Made by a program: the position numbers and the translations under genes. Shown one piece after another: positions 1 to 6,619 of a stretch of DNA of 14,825 nucleotides. Under the pieces are notes generated by a model that was given only the letters and a program-made list of their open reading frames with translations, had not been told where the DNA came from and did not search any database. Numbering within the stretch: position 1 is the first letter of the stretch; the number at the start of each line of letters is the position of its first letter. This DNA is from Pelomonas sp041914785 (GTDB lineage Bacteria; Pseudomonadota; Gammaproteobacteria; Burkholderiales; Burkholderiaceae_C): positions 1 through 14,825 of the forward strand of contig JAYSCT010000114.1 in NCBI GenBank assembly GCA_041914785.1. Direction: 5' to 3'.

Positions 1-655
1 TCTCGTCGGCCACCGTCAGCTTGGAGTAGCGCAGCATGCGCGTCTGCCACAGCTGCGTGATGCGGGCGCGCAGCAGGCTCTCGGTCTCGCGCTGCTCGCG
101 CTCGGTGCCGTCGCGGTCGCGCTGCTCCAGCAGGCCGGCGACGGCGCGCTCGGCGTCCAGGATGCTCTTGCGCTGCACTTCGGTCGGGTGGGCCGTCAGC
201 ACCGGCGAGATGAAGCCGCGCTGCAGCACTTCGGCGATCTCGGTCGGGCGGATGCCGGCCTCGTGCAGATGCTCCAGGCAGTAGGCCAGCGAGCCGGGCT
301 GCAGGCTGCCGGCTCGCTCGTGCACGTCGCGGCGGCGGATGTGGTGGCGGTCCTCGGCGATGTTGGCCAGATGCGAGAAGTAGCTGAACGCGCGGATGAC
401 GCTGACGGCCTGGTCGCCCGACAGGCTCTTCAGCAGCTTGTCGAAGCGCTTGCCGGCTTCCTTGTCGTGCTTGTGGCGGTAGGCCACCGACAGCTGGCGC
501 ACGCGCTCGATGAGCTCGAACACCTCGCGGCCCTCCTGCTCGCGGATGACGTCGCCCAGCAGCCGCCCGAGCAGGCGGATATCGGCGACCAACGGCTCGT
601 TTTTGTCCGTCTTCTTGTCGGCATCAGGGCGGGAAGCAGCGGCTCGTGAGGGCAT
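1..655 (-). CDS. ppc: Phosphoenolpyruvate carboxylase, N-terminal part (runs off left edge)
   Basis: Reading the minus strand from the ATG at 655 gives 218 uninterrupted codons to the window edge. The enzyme adds bicarbonate to phosphoenolpyruvate to make oxaloacetate, refilling the TCA cycle in the cytoplasm. The clearest signature is LTAHPTEVQRKS at residues 153-164, the conserved N-terminal active-site segment whose His (here H156) matches the catalytic histidine of bacterial PEP carboxylases. The segment before it (LLGDVIREQEG, and SYFSHLANIAEDRHHIRRR at about 91-109) is also typical. The ATG at 655 is the only usable start: no other start codon lies between it and the in-frame stop at 701-703. 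No clear Shine-Dalgarno precedes it. It is transcribed away from everything else in the window. The full protein should be about 900-950 residues, so roughly three quarters is missing. Confidence 0.96.
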   Translation of the reverse strand, partial: MPSRAAASRPDADKKTDKNEPLVADIRLLGRLLGDVIREQEGREVFELIERVRQLSVAYRHKHDKEAGKRFDKLLKSLSGDQAVSVIRAFSYFSHLANIAEDRHHIRRRDVHERAGSLQPGSLAYCLEHLHEAGIRPTEIAEVLQRGFISPVLTAHPTEVQRKSILDAERAVAGLLEQRDRDGTEREQRETESLLRARITQLWQTRMLRYSKLTVADE

Positions 656-690
656 GACGGGTCGTCCGATGAAGTGGCGGGATTCAAAAA

Positions 691-705
691 GGTAACGAAG
701 TTACC
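691..705. promoter_or_regulatory. Perfect inverted repeat in the ppc leader
   Basis: GGTAAC-gaa-GTTACC is a perfect 6+3+6 palindrome 36-50 bases upstream of the ppc start codon. Read on the minus (ppc) strand it is followed immediately by five T residues (686-690 on the plus strand are A). It could therefore be a regulator operator or a small terminator-like leader hairpin. The stem is short and AT-containing, so function is uncertain. Confidence 0.35.
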
Positions 706-719
706 GAAATATGACTCTA

Positions 720-1470
720 GCAGTTTCTTCCGATGCGCGGTTCCCGCTGCGGTCGTGTTGTTGCTCGAGTTACAGCGTGCCTTGCGCAGGCGCGAAGCAG
801 CCGGTTCATGCACCGGCGTGGCGTGCGCTGCGCTGCGGCGGCGCGCGGGGCGGCGGCGGCTCGGGCGCTGTCCGGCCGCGCCCGATGGTCGGCGGTGGGC
901 CGCAGCGTGCTCTGGGGGTGTCTCGCGGGGGCGGGGCAGGCACCCAGGTCTTCAGGCGGCACGAAGGCCGTGTTGTGCAAGTGCGGCGCGGTTACGGCGG
1001 CGTTACGTCTCCGGCGGCGTGCGACGCAGAGTTTGGGGTGCGCGGGTCGCGGTGGCGCGCAGATTCGGTATGAGCGGGCGGGGGCCTATCGTCACCTGGC
1101 TGCGCATGGCGCGCGACCTGGCGCGGCGCAGGCGGAGGCCCTGCGCTTGGCGCGGGCGAGCGGGGCCTGCCGTCGAAACCCGCGCTGACTGCAGTGGCGA
1201 CTCGCGTGCGAGGCTGGTGGGGCATGTCGCGCCCCTGGAGGTGCCGGCGGCAGGGGCGTGGCTGGCGCGGGTTCTGTTGTTGCACGCCGGGCGGGCGGCA
1301 AGCATGGCGGCGCAGGCGGGGCGAAGTGGGCGACGTTGGGCGAGGTGACGAGGGCGGGGTGACGCGGCACAAGAGCCAGCCGCGGGATGGCGCCGCGTTG
1401 GCGCGGTGTCGTTGCGTTTTCGCCATCCCGGTGCCTGCCAGACAAACCCGATTGCACTGACAAACGGAAT
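720..1470. other. Gene-free G-rich stretch
   Basis: About 750 bases without a supportable gene. Open frames exist on both strands, as expected at this GC content, but their translations are Arg/Ala/Pro-rich, match no family I recognise, overlap one another and lack ribosome binding sites. The plus strand is conspicuously G-rich (for example around 836-866 and 913-940). It may be a degraded gene or spacer left at the junction of the inserted cassette; the sequence alone does not decide. Confidence 0.5.
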
Positions 1471-1479
1471 CGACTATCG

Positions 1480-1495
1480 TTGACAGCGTTGTCAA
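1480..1495. promoter_or_regulatory. LacI-family-type operator (distal site)
   Basis: TTGACAGCGTTGTCAA is a 16-bp palindrome with one imperfect central pair. Its core TGACAGCGTTGTCA fits the general LacI/GalR-family operator pattern TGnnAnCGnTnnCA at every defined position. It lies about 335 bases upstream of the receptor start codon. A near-identical perfect palindrome is inside the receptor gene at 2008-2023. No LacI-family gene is in the window, so the regulator would be encoded elsewhere. Confidence 0.5.
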
Positions 1496-1718
1496 TTGAT
1501 TGCCGGAACGACTGTTTTCGATCAGCGGGATGCCTTGCTGAGATCGCTACCAGATTTTGTCCGGATGGTTGCGATTGCTTGCACTTCCTGCTGCAGGCGC
1601 GAGCGTCATCCGGGGCTGCGGTCGGGTGTTGCGAATTGCGCTAAGTCACTGTTGCAACTCGCGTAAACCCCAGCAAAACGCGGTGGGGCAAAACGTACAG
1701 TACGTCGGGCACTTGAGG

Positions 1719-1732
1719 TGACAGCCCTGTCC
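1719..1732. promoter_or_regulatory. Degenerate copy of the TGACAGC-type operator
   Basis: TGACAGCCCTGTCC differs from the perfect TGACAGCGCTGTCA palindrome at two of 14 positions. One of these removes the central CG that LacI-family proteins usually require. It sits just upstream of the proximal TGTTAACGCTAACA site. It may be a weak half-site or a chance match. Confidence 0.22.
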
Positions 1733-1741
1733 AGAGGCTGT

Positions 1742-1769
1742 TTGTTAACGCTAACAGACTTGGTATCAA
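1742..1769 (+). promoter_or_regulatory. Candidate promoter of the TonB-dependent receptor gene
   Basis: TTGTTA (1742-1747) and TATCAA (1764-1769), 16 bases apart, each match four of six sigma-70 consensus bases. The proximal LacI-type palindrome covers the -35 element, which would suit repression. Transcription would start near 1776, giving a leader of about 55 bases. Weak on sequence alone. Confidence 0.28.
1743..1756. promoter_or_regulatory. LacI-family-type operator (proximal site)
   Basis: TGTTAACGCTAACA matches TGnnAnCGnTnnCA at every defined position and has perfect outer arms (TGTTA/TAACA). It resembles the xylose-type boxes (TGGTAGCGCTAACA-like) described for XylR in Xanthomonas and Caulobacter, from memory. 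It lies 73 bases before the receptor start codon, where a bound repressor could block the promoter. The closeness to the gene and the match to family rules make this the best-supported operator here. Confidence 0.6.
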
Positions 1770-1829
1770 CAACCCATCGCCAGCGCCTTCCCGCGCAGCG
1801 GCCTTGGGCCAAAGCAAGCAAGGAGACAA

Positions 1830-4800
1830 ATGAAACACCCCCAGATTTCCAAGATCCGGCGCCAGGCCGCACAGGCTCGCCTGAACCCCGTCGCGCTGGC
1901 CTCGACGCTGGCACTGCTGACGGGCGCCGGCGCCGTGCAGGCGCAGCAGGCGGCGACGCCGAACCAGTCGCTGGAGACCGTCGTCGTCACGGGCATTCGC
2001 AAGTCCCTTGACAGCGCTGTCAATCTCAAGCGCGAAGCGCGCGGCCTGGTCGACGGCATCGTGGCCGAAGACATCGGCAAGTTCCCCGACACCAACCTGG
2101 CCGAGTCGATGCAGCGCATCGCCGGCGTCTCCATCGACCGCAACTCCAGCGGCGAAGGCTCCAAGGTGACGGTGCGTGGCGTCGGCCCCGACTTCAACAT
2201 GGTGCTGCTGAACGGCCGCCAGATGCCGACGGCTGTCATCAATCCGTTGAATCAAGGCGCCAGCGGCTCGCGCGCCTTCGACTTCGCCAATCTGTCTTCC
2301 GACTCGATCTCGGCGCTGGAGGTCTACAAGACCGCACGTGCCGAATCGCCCACCGGGGGCATCGGCGCCACCATCAACGTCAAGACGGCCCGTCCGCTGG
2401 ATGTGCGCGAGCGTCTCGCCAGCATCGGTATCAAGGCCAACTACGACGACTCCAACAACCGCCTGCCCGACTCGTTCAAGGGCGACAAGGTGACGCCGGA
2501 AATCTCCGGCATCTACAGCGACACCTTCCGCGACCGCACGCTGGGCATCGCCGTCAGCGGCAGCTATTCCAAGCGCGCTTCGGGCTCCAACAACGCCTAC
2601 ACGCAGAACGGTTGGCATACCAACAATGCCAACGTCATGAACGTCACGCCGGCCAGCAACATCCCGGTCAAGCCGACCGGTCTGTATGCGACGACCAACG
2701 ACATGCGTTACTCGCTCACGGCGCTCGACCGCGAGCGGCTGAACGGCCAGGTCACGCTGCAGTTCGCGCCCACCAAGGAAGTGAAGTTCACGCTCGATCA
2801 CACCATGGCCGTCAACACGGTCAAGGCCAAGAACGCCGAGAACTCCGCCTGGTTCAACAACGAGTTCTCCGGCGACCTGAAGGGCAGCCCTGCAACCACG
2901 TTCACGACCGGCCCGGTCCAGACACCCATCGTGCAGACGGTGATCTGGCCTGGCACCCACGACTACGGCATGAACATCGGCCAGTTTGCGCAGAAGAGCA
3001 AGCTGAACTCGACCGGCTTCAACGTGGACTGGAAGATCAGCGACGCGCTGAGCGTGGATCTGGATGCGCACCATTCCAAGGCCAAGACGTCGCCCGACAG
3101 CCCGTACGGCACGTACGCGATCCTGGATCTGGCCTTGTTCAATCAGGGCAACATCACCGCGTACTACGACAAGGACCTGCCGATCATGACCTCGCCGGGT
3201 CTGGTCTATGACGCGAACAAGACCACGGTGACGGGTTCGCAGTTCAACAGCAACCTGAGCGACCAGCAGGTCGACCAGTTCCAGGCGCGCGGCACCTACA
3301 AGCTGGGCACGGATGACAAACTGCTCGCAGGTCTGGGCTTCTCCAAGCTGCGCAACCGCGCGGCCAACGTGAACAACTTCCACGGTGACTGGAGCGGTGT
3401 CGGTGCACAGGGCTCGTTCAAGAACGTGCCGGTGGCCATCTCCAACCTGGGTGGCTACTTCAGCCGCATTCCCGGCCATGATGACCCGCGGCTGTTCCCC
3501 TACTTCTTCACGCCCGACTTCGACGCCGTGCTGAAGCAGTCGGTGGCCAACTCGCAGATCACGGGTACCCAGAGCACCGGCAACGTGCCGTTCACGAAGG
3601 CGCAGGCCGAGGCCTACTTCCGCGCGCTGCCCGACTACTCGTCCGCCGGTGCCAATGACTGGCGCACCACGGAAAAGACGACGTCCGTCTATGGCCAGTG
3701 GGACCACTCCTTCGACACCAAGATCCCGATGAACCTGTCGATGGGTCTGCGTTACGAAACCACCAAGGTCGAGTCCTCTTCCAAGGTCACCGCGTACTCC
3801 GGTACCAACTGGAACGCCGAGAACGAGGTCATCCTGACCGGCGGCACCAGCAGCTTCGGCACCAAGTCGGGCAAGTACTCCTACTGGCTGCCCAGCATCG
3901 ACTGGGATGCGGACCTCGCCGACAACGTCAAGGTGCGCGCCAGCTTCGGCATCAACATCGGCCGTCCTGGCTGGGACCAGATGCTGGGCGGCGTGACGTT
4001 GAACCAGGTGGCCAACCGCTCGACCGGCGGCAACGGCTCGACCGGCGACCCGACGCTGAAGCCGTTGAAGTCCAAGAACCTGGACCTGTCCGCGGAGTAC
4101 TACTACGCGAAGTCGAGCTATGTGGCGGCTGGCGCCTTCTACAAGAAGATCTCCGACTTCATCGGCGCGACGACCGTCACCACGACGATCACCGGCCTGA
4201 ATCAACCGGCCAGCGGCACCTACTACAACGCTGCTCGCGCGGCCGGCAACACGACGTCGATCGACATCCGCAACTACATCTTCAACAACTACGCGGGCCA
4301 GGCGGGCGTGAAGATCACCGACGGCAGCAATCCGGCCTTCATCATCGGCGACATCACCGGGGCGGTTGCCGGTGCCCAGCCGATGGTGTTCCAGATCAAC
4401 AGCTACGCCAACGGTGAAGGTGACAACGTCAAGGGCCTGGAGCTGAACTTCCAGCACATGTTCGGCAGCAGCGGCTTCGGCATCTCGGGCAACTACACCT
4501 ACGTCAAGAGCGGCCTGAAGTTCAACAACACCAGCACGGGTACCCAGGCCCCGTTGCTCGGACTCAGCAATTCGGCGAACCTGGTCGGCTTCTTCGAGAA
4601 CGATTCGTGGTCGGTTCGCGGCGCCTACAACTGGCGCGGCGAGTTCCTGGCAGCGCGCACGTACGACAACGCCAACGATCCGATCTACACCGAGGCCTAT
4701 GGCCAGGTGGACCTGTCCGTCGGCTACAAGATCGGCAAGAACCTGACCCTCCAGGCCGACCTGCTGAACCTGAACGACGGCTACATCCGCCAGCACAGCC

Positions 4801-4874
4801 GCACGAAGGAAATGCTGGTCTCGGCGCAGCAGACCGGCCGCCGCTACCTGATCGGCGCCCGCTATCGCTTCTGA
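1830..4874 (+). CDS. TonB-dependent outer-membrane receptor (Xanthomonas/Caulobacter type)
   Basis: A 1014-residue outer-membrane importer powered by TonB-ExbBD. AGGAGA at 1821-1826, four bases before the ATG, fixes the start. Residues 1-38 form an extended signal peptide: basic n-region, hydrophobic LASTLALLTGAGA, probable cleavage after VQA. A TonB box (ETVVVTG, 49-55) follows, then the plug (about 57-190) with family hallmarks GIRKSLDSAVNLKR, GKFPDTNLAESMQRI and VRGVGPDFNMVLLNGR. The remainder is beta-barrel repeats ending in YLIGARYRF with the terminal Phe needed for outer-membrane assembly. This subfamily (TonB-Xanth-Caul, TIGR01782-like) commonly imports plant or chitin-derived oligosaccharides, which fits the LacI-type operators upstream. 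The substrate is not evident. It leads the halogenase cassette but is separated from it by a stem-loop-rich gap. Length is normal for the subfamily. Confidence 0.96.
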   Translation: MKHPQISKIRRQAAQARLNPVALASTLALLTGAGAVQAQQAATPNQSLETVVVTGIRKSLDSAVNLKREARGLVDGIVAEDIGKFPDTNLAESMQRIAGVSIDRNSSGEGSKVTVRGVGPDFNMVLLNGRQMPTAVINPLNQGASGSRAFDFANLSSDSISALEVYKTARAESPTGGIGATINVKTARPLDVRERLASIGIKANYDDSNNRLPDSFKGDKVTPEISGIYSDTFRDRTLGIAVSGSYSKRASGSNNAYTQNGWHTNNANVMNVTPASNIPVKPTGLYATTNDMRYSLTALDRERLNGQVTLQFAPTKEVKFTLDHTMAVNTVKAKNAENSAWFNNEFSGDLKGSPATTFTTGPVQTPIVQTVIWPGTHDYGMNIGQFAQKSKLNSTGFNVDWKISDALSVDLDAHHSKAKTSPDSPYGTYAILDLALFNQGNITAYYDKDLPIMTSPGLVYDANKTTVTGSQFNSNLSDQQVDQFQARGTYKLGTDDKLLAGLGFSKLRNRAANVNNFHGDWSGVGAQGSFKNVPVAISNLGGYFSRIPGHDDPRLFPYFFTPDFDAVLKQSVANSQITGTQSTGNVPFTKAQAEAYFRALPDYSSAGANDWRTTEKTTSVYGQWDHSFDTKIPMNLSMGLRYETTKVESSSKVTAYSGTNWNAENEVILTGGTSSFGTKSGKYSYWLPSIDWDADLADNVKVRASFGINIGRPGWDQMLGGVTLNQVANRSTGGNGSTGDPTLKPLKSKNLDLSAEYYYAKSSYVAAGAFYKKISDFIGATTVTTTITGLNQPASGTYYNAARAAGNTTSIDIRNYIFNNYAGQAGVKITDGSNPAFIIGDITGAVAGAQPMVFQINSYANGEGDNVKGLELNFQHMFGSSGFGISGNYTYVKSGLKFNNTSTGTQAPLLGLSNSANLVGFFENDSWSVRGAYNWRGEFLAARTYDNANDPIYTEAYGQVDLSVGYKIGKNLTLQADLLNLNDGYIRQHSRTKEMLVSAQQTGRRYLIGARYRF
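2008..2023. promoter_or_regulatory. Perfect LacI-type palindrome inside the receptor gene
   Basis: TTGACAGCGCTGTCAA is a perfect 16-bp palindrome matching the distal site at 1480-1495 in 15 of 16 bases. It encodes residues 60-65 (LDSAVN) in a conserved plug segment, so protein constraint could produce part of it. If bound, the 528-base separation from the upstream copy would permit DNA looping across the promoter, as with auxiliary lac operators. Confidence 0.35.
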
Positions 4875-4881
4875 GCGATAG
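4862..4881 (+). other. Stem-loop across the receptor stop codon
   Basis: CTATCGC (4862-4868) pairs perfectly with GCGATAG (4875-4881). The 6-base loop contains the TGA stop. No T-tract follows, so it is not a classical terminator; it could stabilise the mRNA 3' end of the highly translated receptor message. Confidence 0.4.
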
Positions 4882-4898
4882 GTTCCGCCGTGCGGTGA

Positions 4899-4914
4899 CC
4901 ACCCCCCGGGGTGG
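4899..4914 (+). other. Small GC hairpin
   Basis: The segment forms a perfect 6-bp stem (CCACCC/GGGTGG) with a 4-base loop. No T-run follows. It is the second of four consecutive hairpins in the receptor-halogenase gap. Confidence 0.3.
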
Positions 4915-4932
4915 GCTGCCGGCCGGCTGACA

Positions 4933-4977
4933 TTGGCCGGGGTGGGCGCGCAACGCCTGCCTCGGCCAAATCTCTTT
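4933..4977 (+). terminator. Probable intrinsic terminator or attenuator after the receptor gene
   Basis: The arms 4933-4948 and 4954-4969 pair over 16 consecutive positions (13 Watson-Crick, 3 G-U) around a 5-base CGCAA loop. A T-rich tail (ATCTCTTT, 4970-4977) follows. This is the strongest hairpin in the gap and sits 58 bases past the receptor stop. It would end most receptor transcripts and let a minority read through into the halogenase genes. The T-tract is interrupted by C residues, so termination may be partial. Confidence 0.6.
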
Positions 4978-4992
4978 GCAGAATTCCCCGGT

Positions 4993-5020
4993 CAGCGCAG
5001 CTTGCAAGGTGGCTGCGCTG
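4993..5020 (+). other. Strong hairpin just upstream of the first halogenase start
   Basis: CAGCGCAGC (4993-5001) pairs perfectly over 9 bases with GCTGCGCTG (5012-5020) around a 10-base loop. The loop carries AAGG, the only purine-rich SD-like stretch near the start, but it is more than 20 bases from the ATG at 5035. ATTTT at 5026-5030 follows. It could be a second weak terminator, a translation-controlling leader structure or a processing site. Confidence 0.42.
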
Positions 5021-5034
5021 CCTCCATTTTCGAG

Positions 5035-6603
5035 ATGAACGCCGAGTTGACAGCGGTTCGACGCATTGTGGTGCTGGGTGGCGGGTCGGCCGGTTGGCTG
5101 ACGGCGGCGACGCTGGCCGCTGAGCTTGGTGGCGAAGGCCCCGACGCGCTGCAGATCACGCTGATCGAGTCGCCCGACGTGCCGTCCATCGGCGTGGGCG
5201 AGGGTACCTGGCCCACGATGCGCGCCACGCTGCGCCGCATCGGCCTCAGCGAGGTCAACCTGATCCGCGAGTGCGATGCCGCCTTCAAGCAGGGCTCCCG
5301 CTTCGATGGCTGGGTGCATGGCGGCGAGGGCGATCGTTACGACCACCCGTTCACACTGCCGCACGGCTGGGGCGATGCCGATCTGGCCGCGGCCTGGTTG
5401 CAGGGCGACCGCGCGCAGCCTTTCGCTGCCAGCGTGGGCGCGCAGCCCTGGGTCTGCGATGCGCATCTGGCGCCCAAGCAGACGACGACGCCCGACTTCG
5501 GCGGCGTCCTGAACTACGGCTACCACTTCGATGCCGTCAAGCTGGGCCAGTTGCTGCAGCGGCATGCGACGGCCAGGCTTGGCGTGCGTCACGTCGTGGA
5601 CCACTTCACCGCGGTGCGTTCGCACGGGAACGGCGACATCGCCGCGCTCACGACGCGCCGGCATGGCGACGTCGACGGCGACCTCTTCATCGACTGCTCG
5701 GGCCTGGCCAGTTTGCTGCTGGGCGGGCACTACGGCATCCGGCTGCGCTCCGAGAAGGGCGTGCTCTTCAACGACAGCGCGCTGGCCGTGCAGGTGCCGC
5801 ATGCCGACGCGCAGGCACCGCTCGCGTCGGCCACCATTTCCACCGCGCATGCCGAAGGCTGGACCTGGGACATCGGCCTGCCCACGCGGCGTGGCATCGG
5901 CCTGGTCTATTCCAGCAGCCATGTGGACGACGCCGCCGCCGAGCGCGCGTTGCTGCGCCACCTTCAGCGCAACGGGCTGTCGCTGGCCGACGCGACGCCG
6001 CGACGGCTGCGCTTCGACCCCGGCCATCGCGAGAAGTTCTGGCACCGCAACTGCGTCGCTGTCGGGCTGGCGGCTGGCTTCATCGAGCCGCTGGAAGCGT
6101 CGGCGCTGGCGCTGGTCGAACTGTCGGCCGCCTTCATCCGCGATGAGATGCCGGCCGACCGTGTCGACATGCCGCTGGTGGCCCGGCGCTTCAACGAAGC
6201 CTTTGCGTACCGCTGGTCCCGCATCATCGATTTCCTGAAGCTGCACTACGTGCTGAGCCGCCGCGATGACGCCGATGGCGTCGACTACTGGCGCGACCAC
6301 CGCGCGCTGGCCACCCAGCCGGGCTCGCTGCGCGAGCTGTTGCAGCTGTGGCGCCATCGGGCACCGTCGCGCAACGACTTCCATCGCGTCGACGAGGTCT
6401 TCCCCGCCGCGAGCTACCAGTACATCCTCTGCGGCATGCAGTTCGAATCCGCGGCGCGCCCGCTGCGGGCCGACCGGCTGGCCGCCGCCCGCTCGGGCAT
6501 CAAGGACGTGACGACAATCACCCGGCGCTTGCTGGGTGGCCTGCCCCGCCATCGCGACCTCATCCAACACATCCGCGCGCACGGCTTGACGCCGGCCGCC
6601 TGA
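5035..6603 (+). CDS. Flavin-dependent (tryptophan) halogenase family protein, first copy
   Basis: A 522-residue FADH2-dependent halogenase of the PrnA/RebH superfamily. These enzymes use O2, chloride or bromide and reduced flavin from a partner reductase to halogenate electron-rich aromatics. The FAD dinucleotide motif GGGSAGW is at 15-21, the second flavin-contact region SIGVGEGTWPTM at 51-62, and the candidate catalytic Lys is K85 (AFKQGSRF). The diagnostic WxWxIP motif reads WTWDIG (276-281): both Trp are kept but the final Pro is Gly. FIEPLEAS (349-356) supplies the Glu equivalent to E346 of PrnA (E351). The ATG at 5035 was chosen because it puts the Rossmann motif at the usual distance; an in-frame TTG at 4933 lies in the terminator hairpin. 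No Shine-Dalgarno is visible. Substrate unknown. Indole-brominating enzymes such as BrvH and Xanthomonas homologues are plausible relatives. No flavin reductase gene is in the window. Confidence 0.93.
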   Translation: MNAELTAVRRIVVLGGGSAGWLTAATLAAELGGEGPDALQITLIESPDVPSIGVGEGTWPTMRATLRRIGLSEVNLIRECDAAFKQGSRFDGWVHGGEGDRYDHPFTLPHGWGDADLAAAWLQGDRAQPFAASVGAQPWVCDAHLAPKQTTTPDFGGVLNYGYHFDAVKLGQLLQRHATARLGVRHVVDHFTAVRSHGNGDIAALTTRRHGDVDGDLFIDCSGLASLLLGGHYGIRLRSEKGVLFNDSALAVQVPHADAQAPLASATISTAHAEGWTWDIGLPTRRGIGLVYSSSHVDDAAAERALLRHLQRNGLSLADATPRRLRFDPGHREKFWHRNCVAVGLAAGFIEPLEASALALVELSAAFIRDEMPADRVDMPLVARRFNEAFAYRWSRIIDFLKLHYVLSRRDDADGVDYWRDHRALATQPGSLRELLQLWRHRAPSRNDFHRVDEVFPAASYQYILCGMQFESAARPLRADRLAAARSGIKDVTTITRRLLGGLPRHRDLIQHIRAHGLTPAA

Positions 6604-6619
6604 CCCACCGACCAAACCC

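Noticed and set aside
913..940. Possible G-quadruplex in the gene-free region
   Set aside because: Only three adjacent long G-runs are present with uneven loops. Not convincing in such G-rich DNA.
674..1348. 224-codon plus-strand frame downstream of the ppc start
   Set aside because: Arg/Ala-rich, no recognised domain, overlaps the ppc leader and other equally open frames.
992..1495. 167-codon minus-strand frame upstream of the receptor
   Set aside because: Pro/Arg-rich translation without motifs, no ribosome binding site, and it overlaps competing frames and the distal operator.
1641..4796. 1051-codon open frame on the minus strand opposite the receptor gene
   Set aside because: It is the antisense shadow of a strongly supported TBDR. 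The translation is Val/Gly/Arg/Ala-rich with no family match, as expected from high-GC codon bias.
4933..5034. N-terminal extension of the first halogenase from a TTG at 4933
   Set aside because: The TTG lies in the terminator stem and the added 34 residues do not resemble halogenase N-termini. The ATG at 5035 gives normal spacing to the FAD motif.
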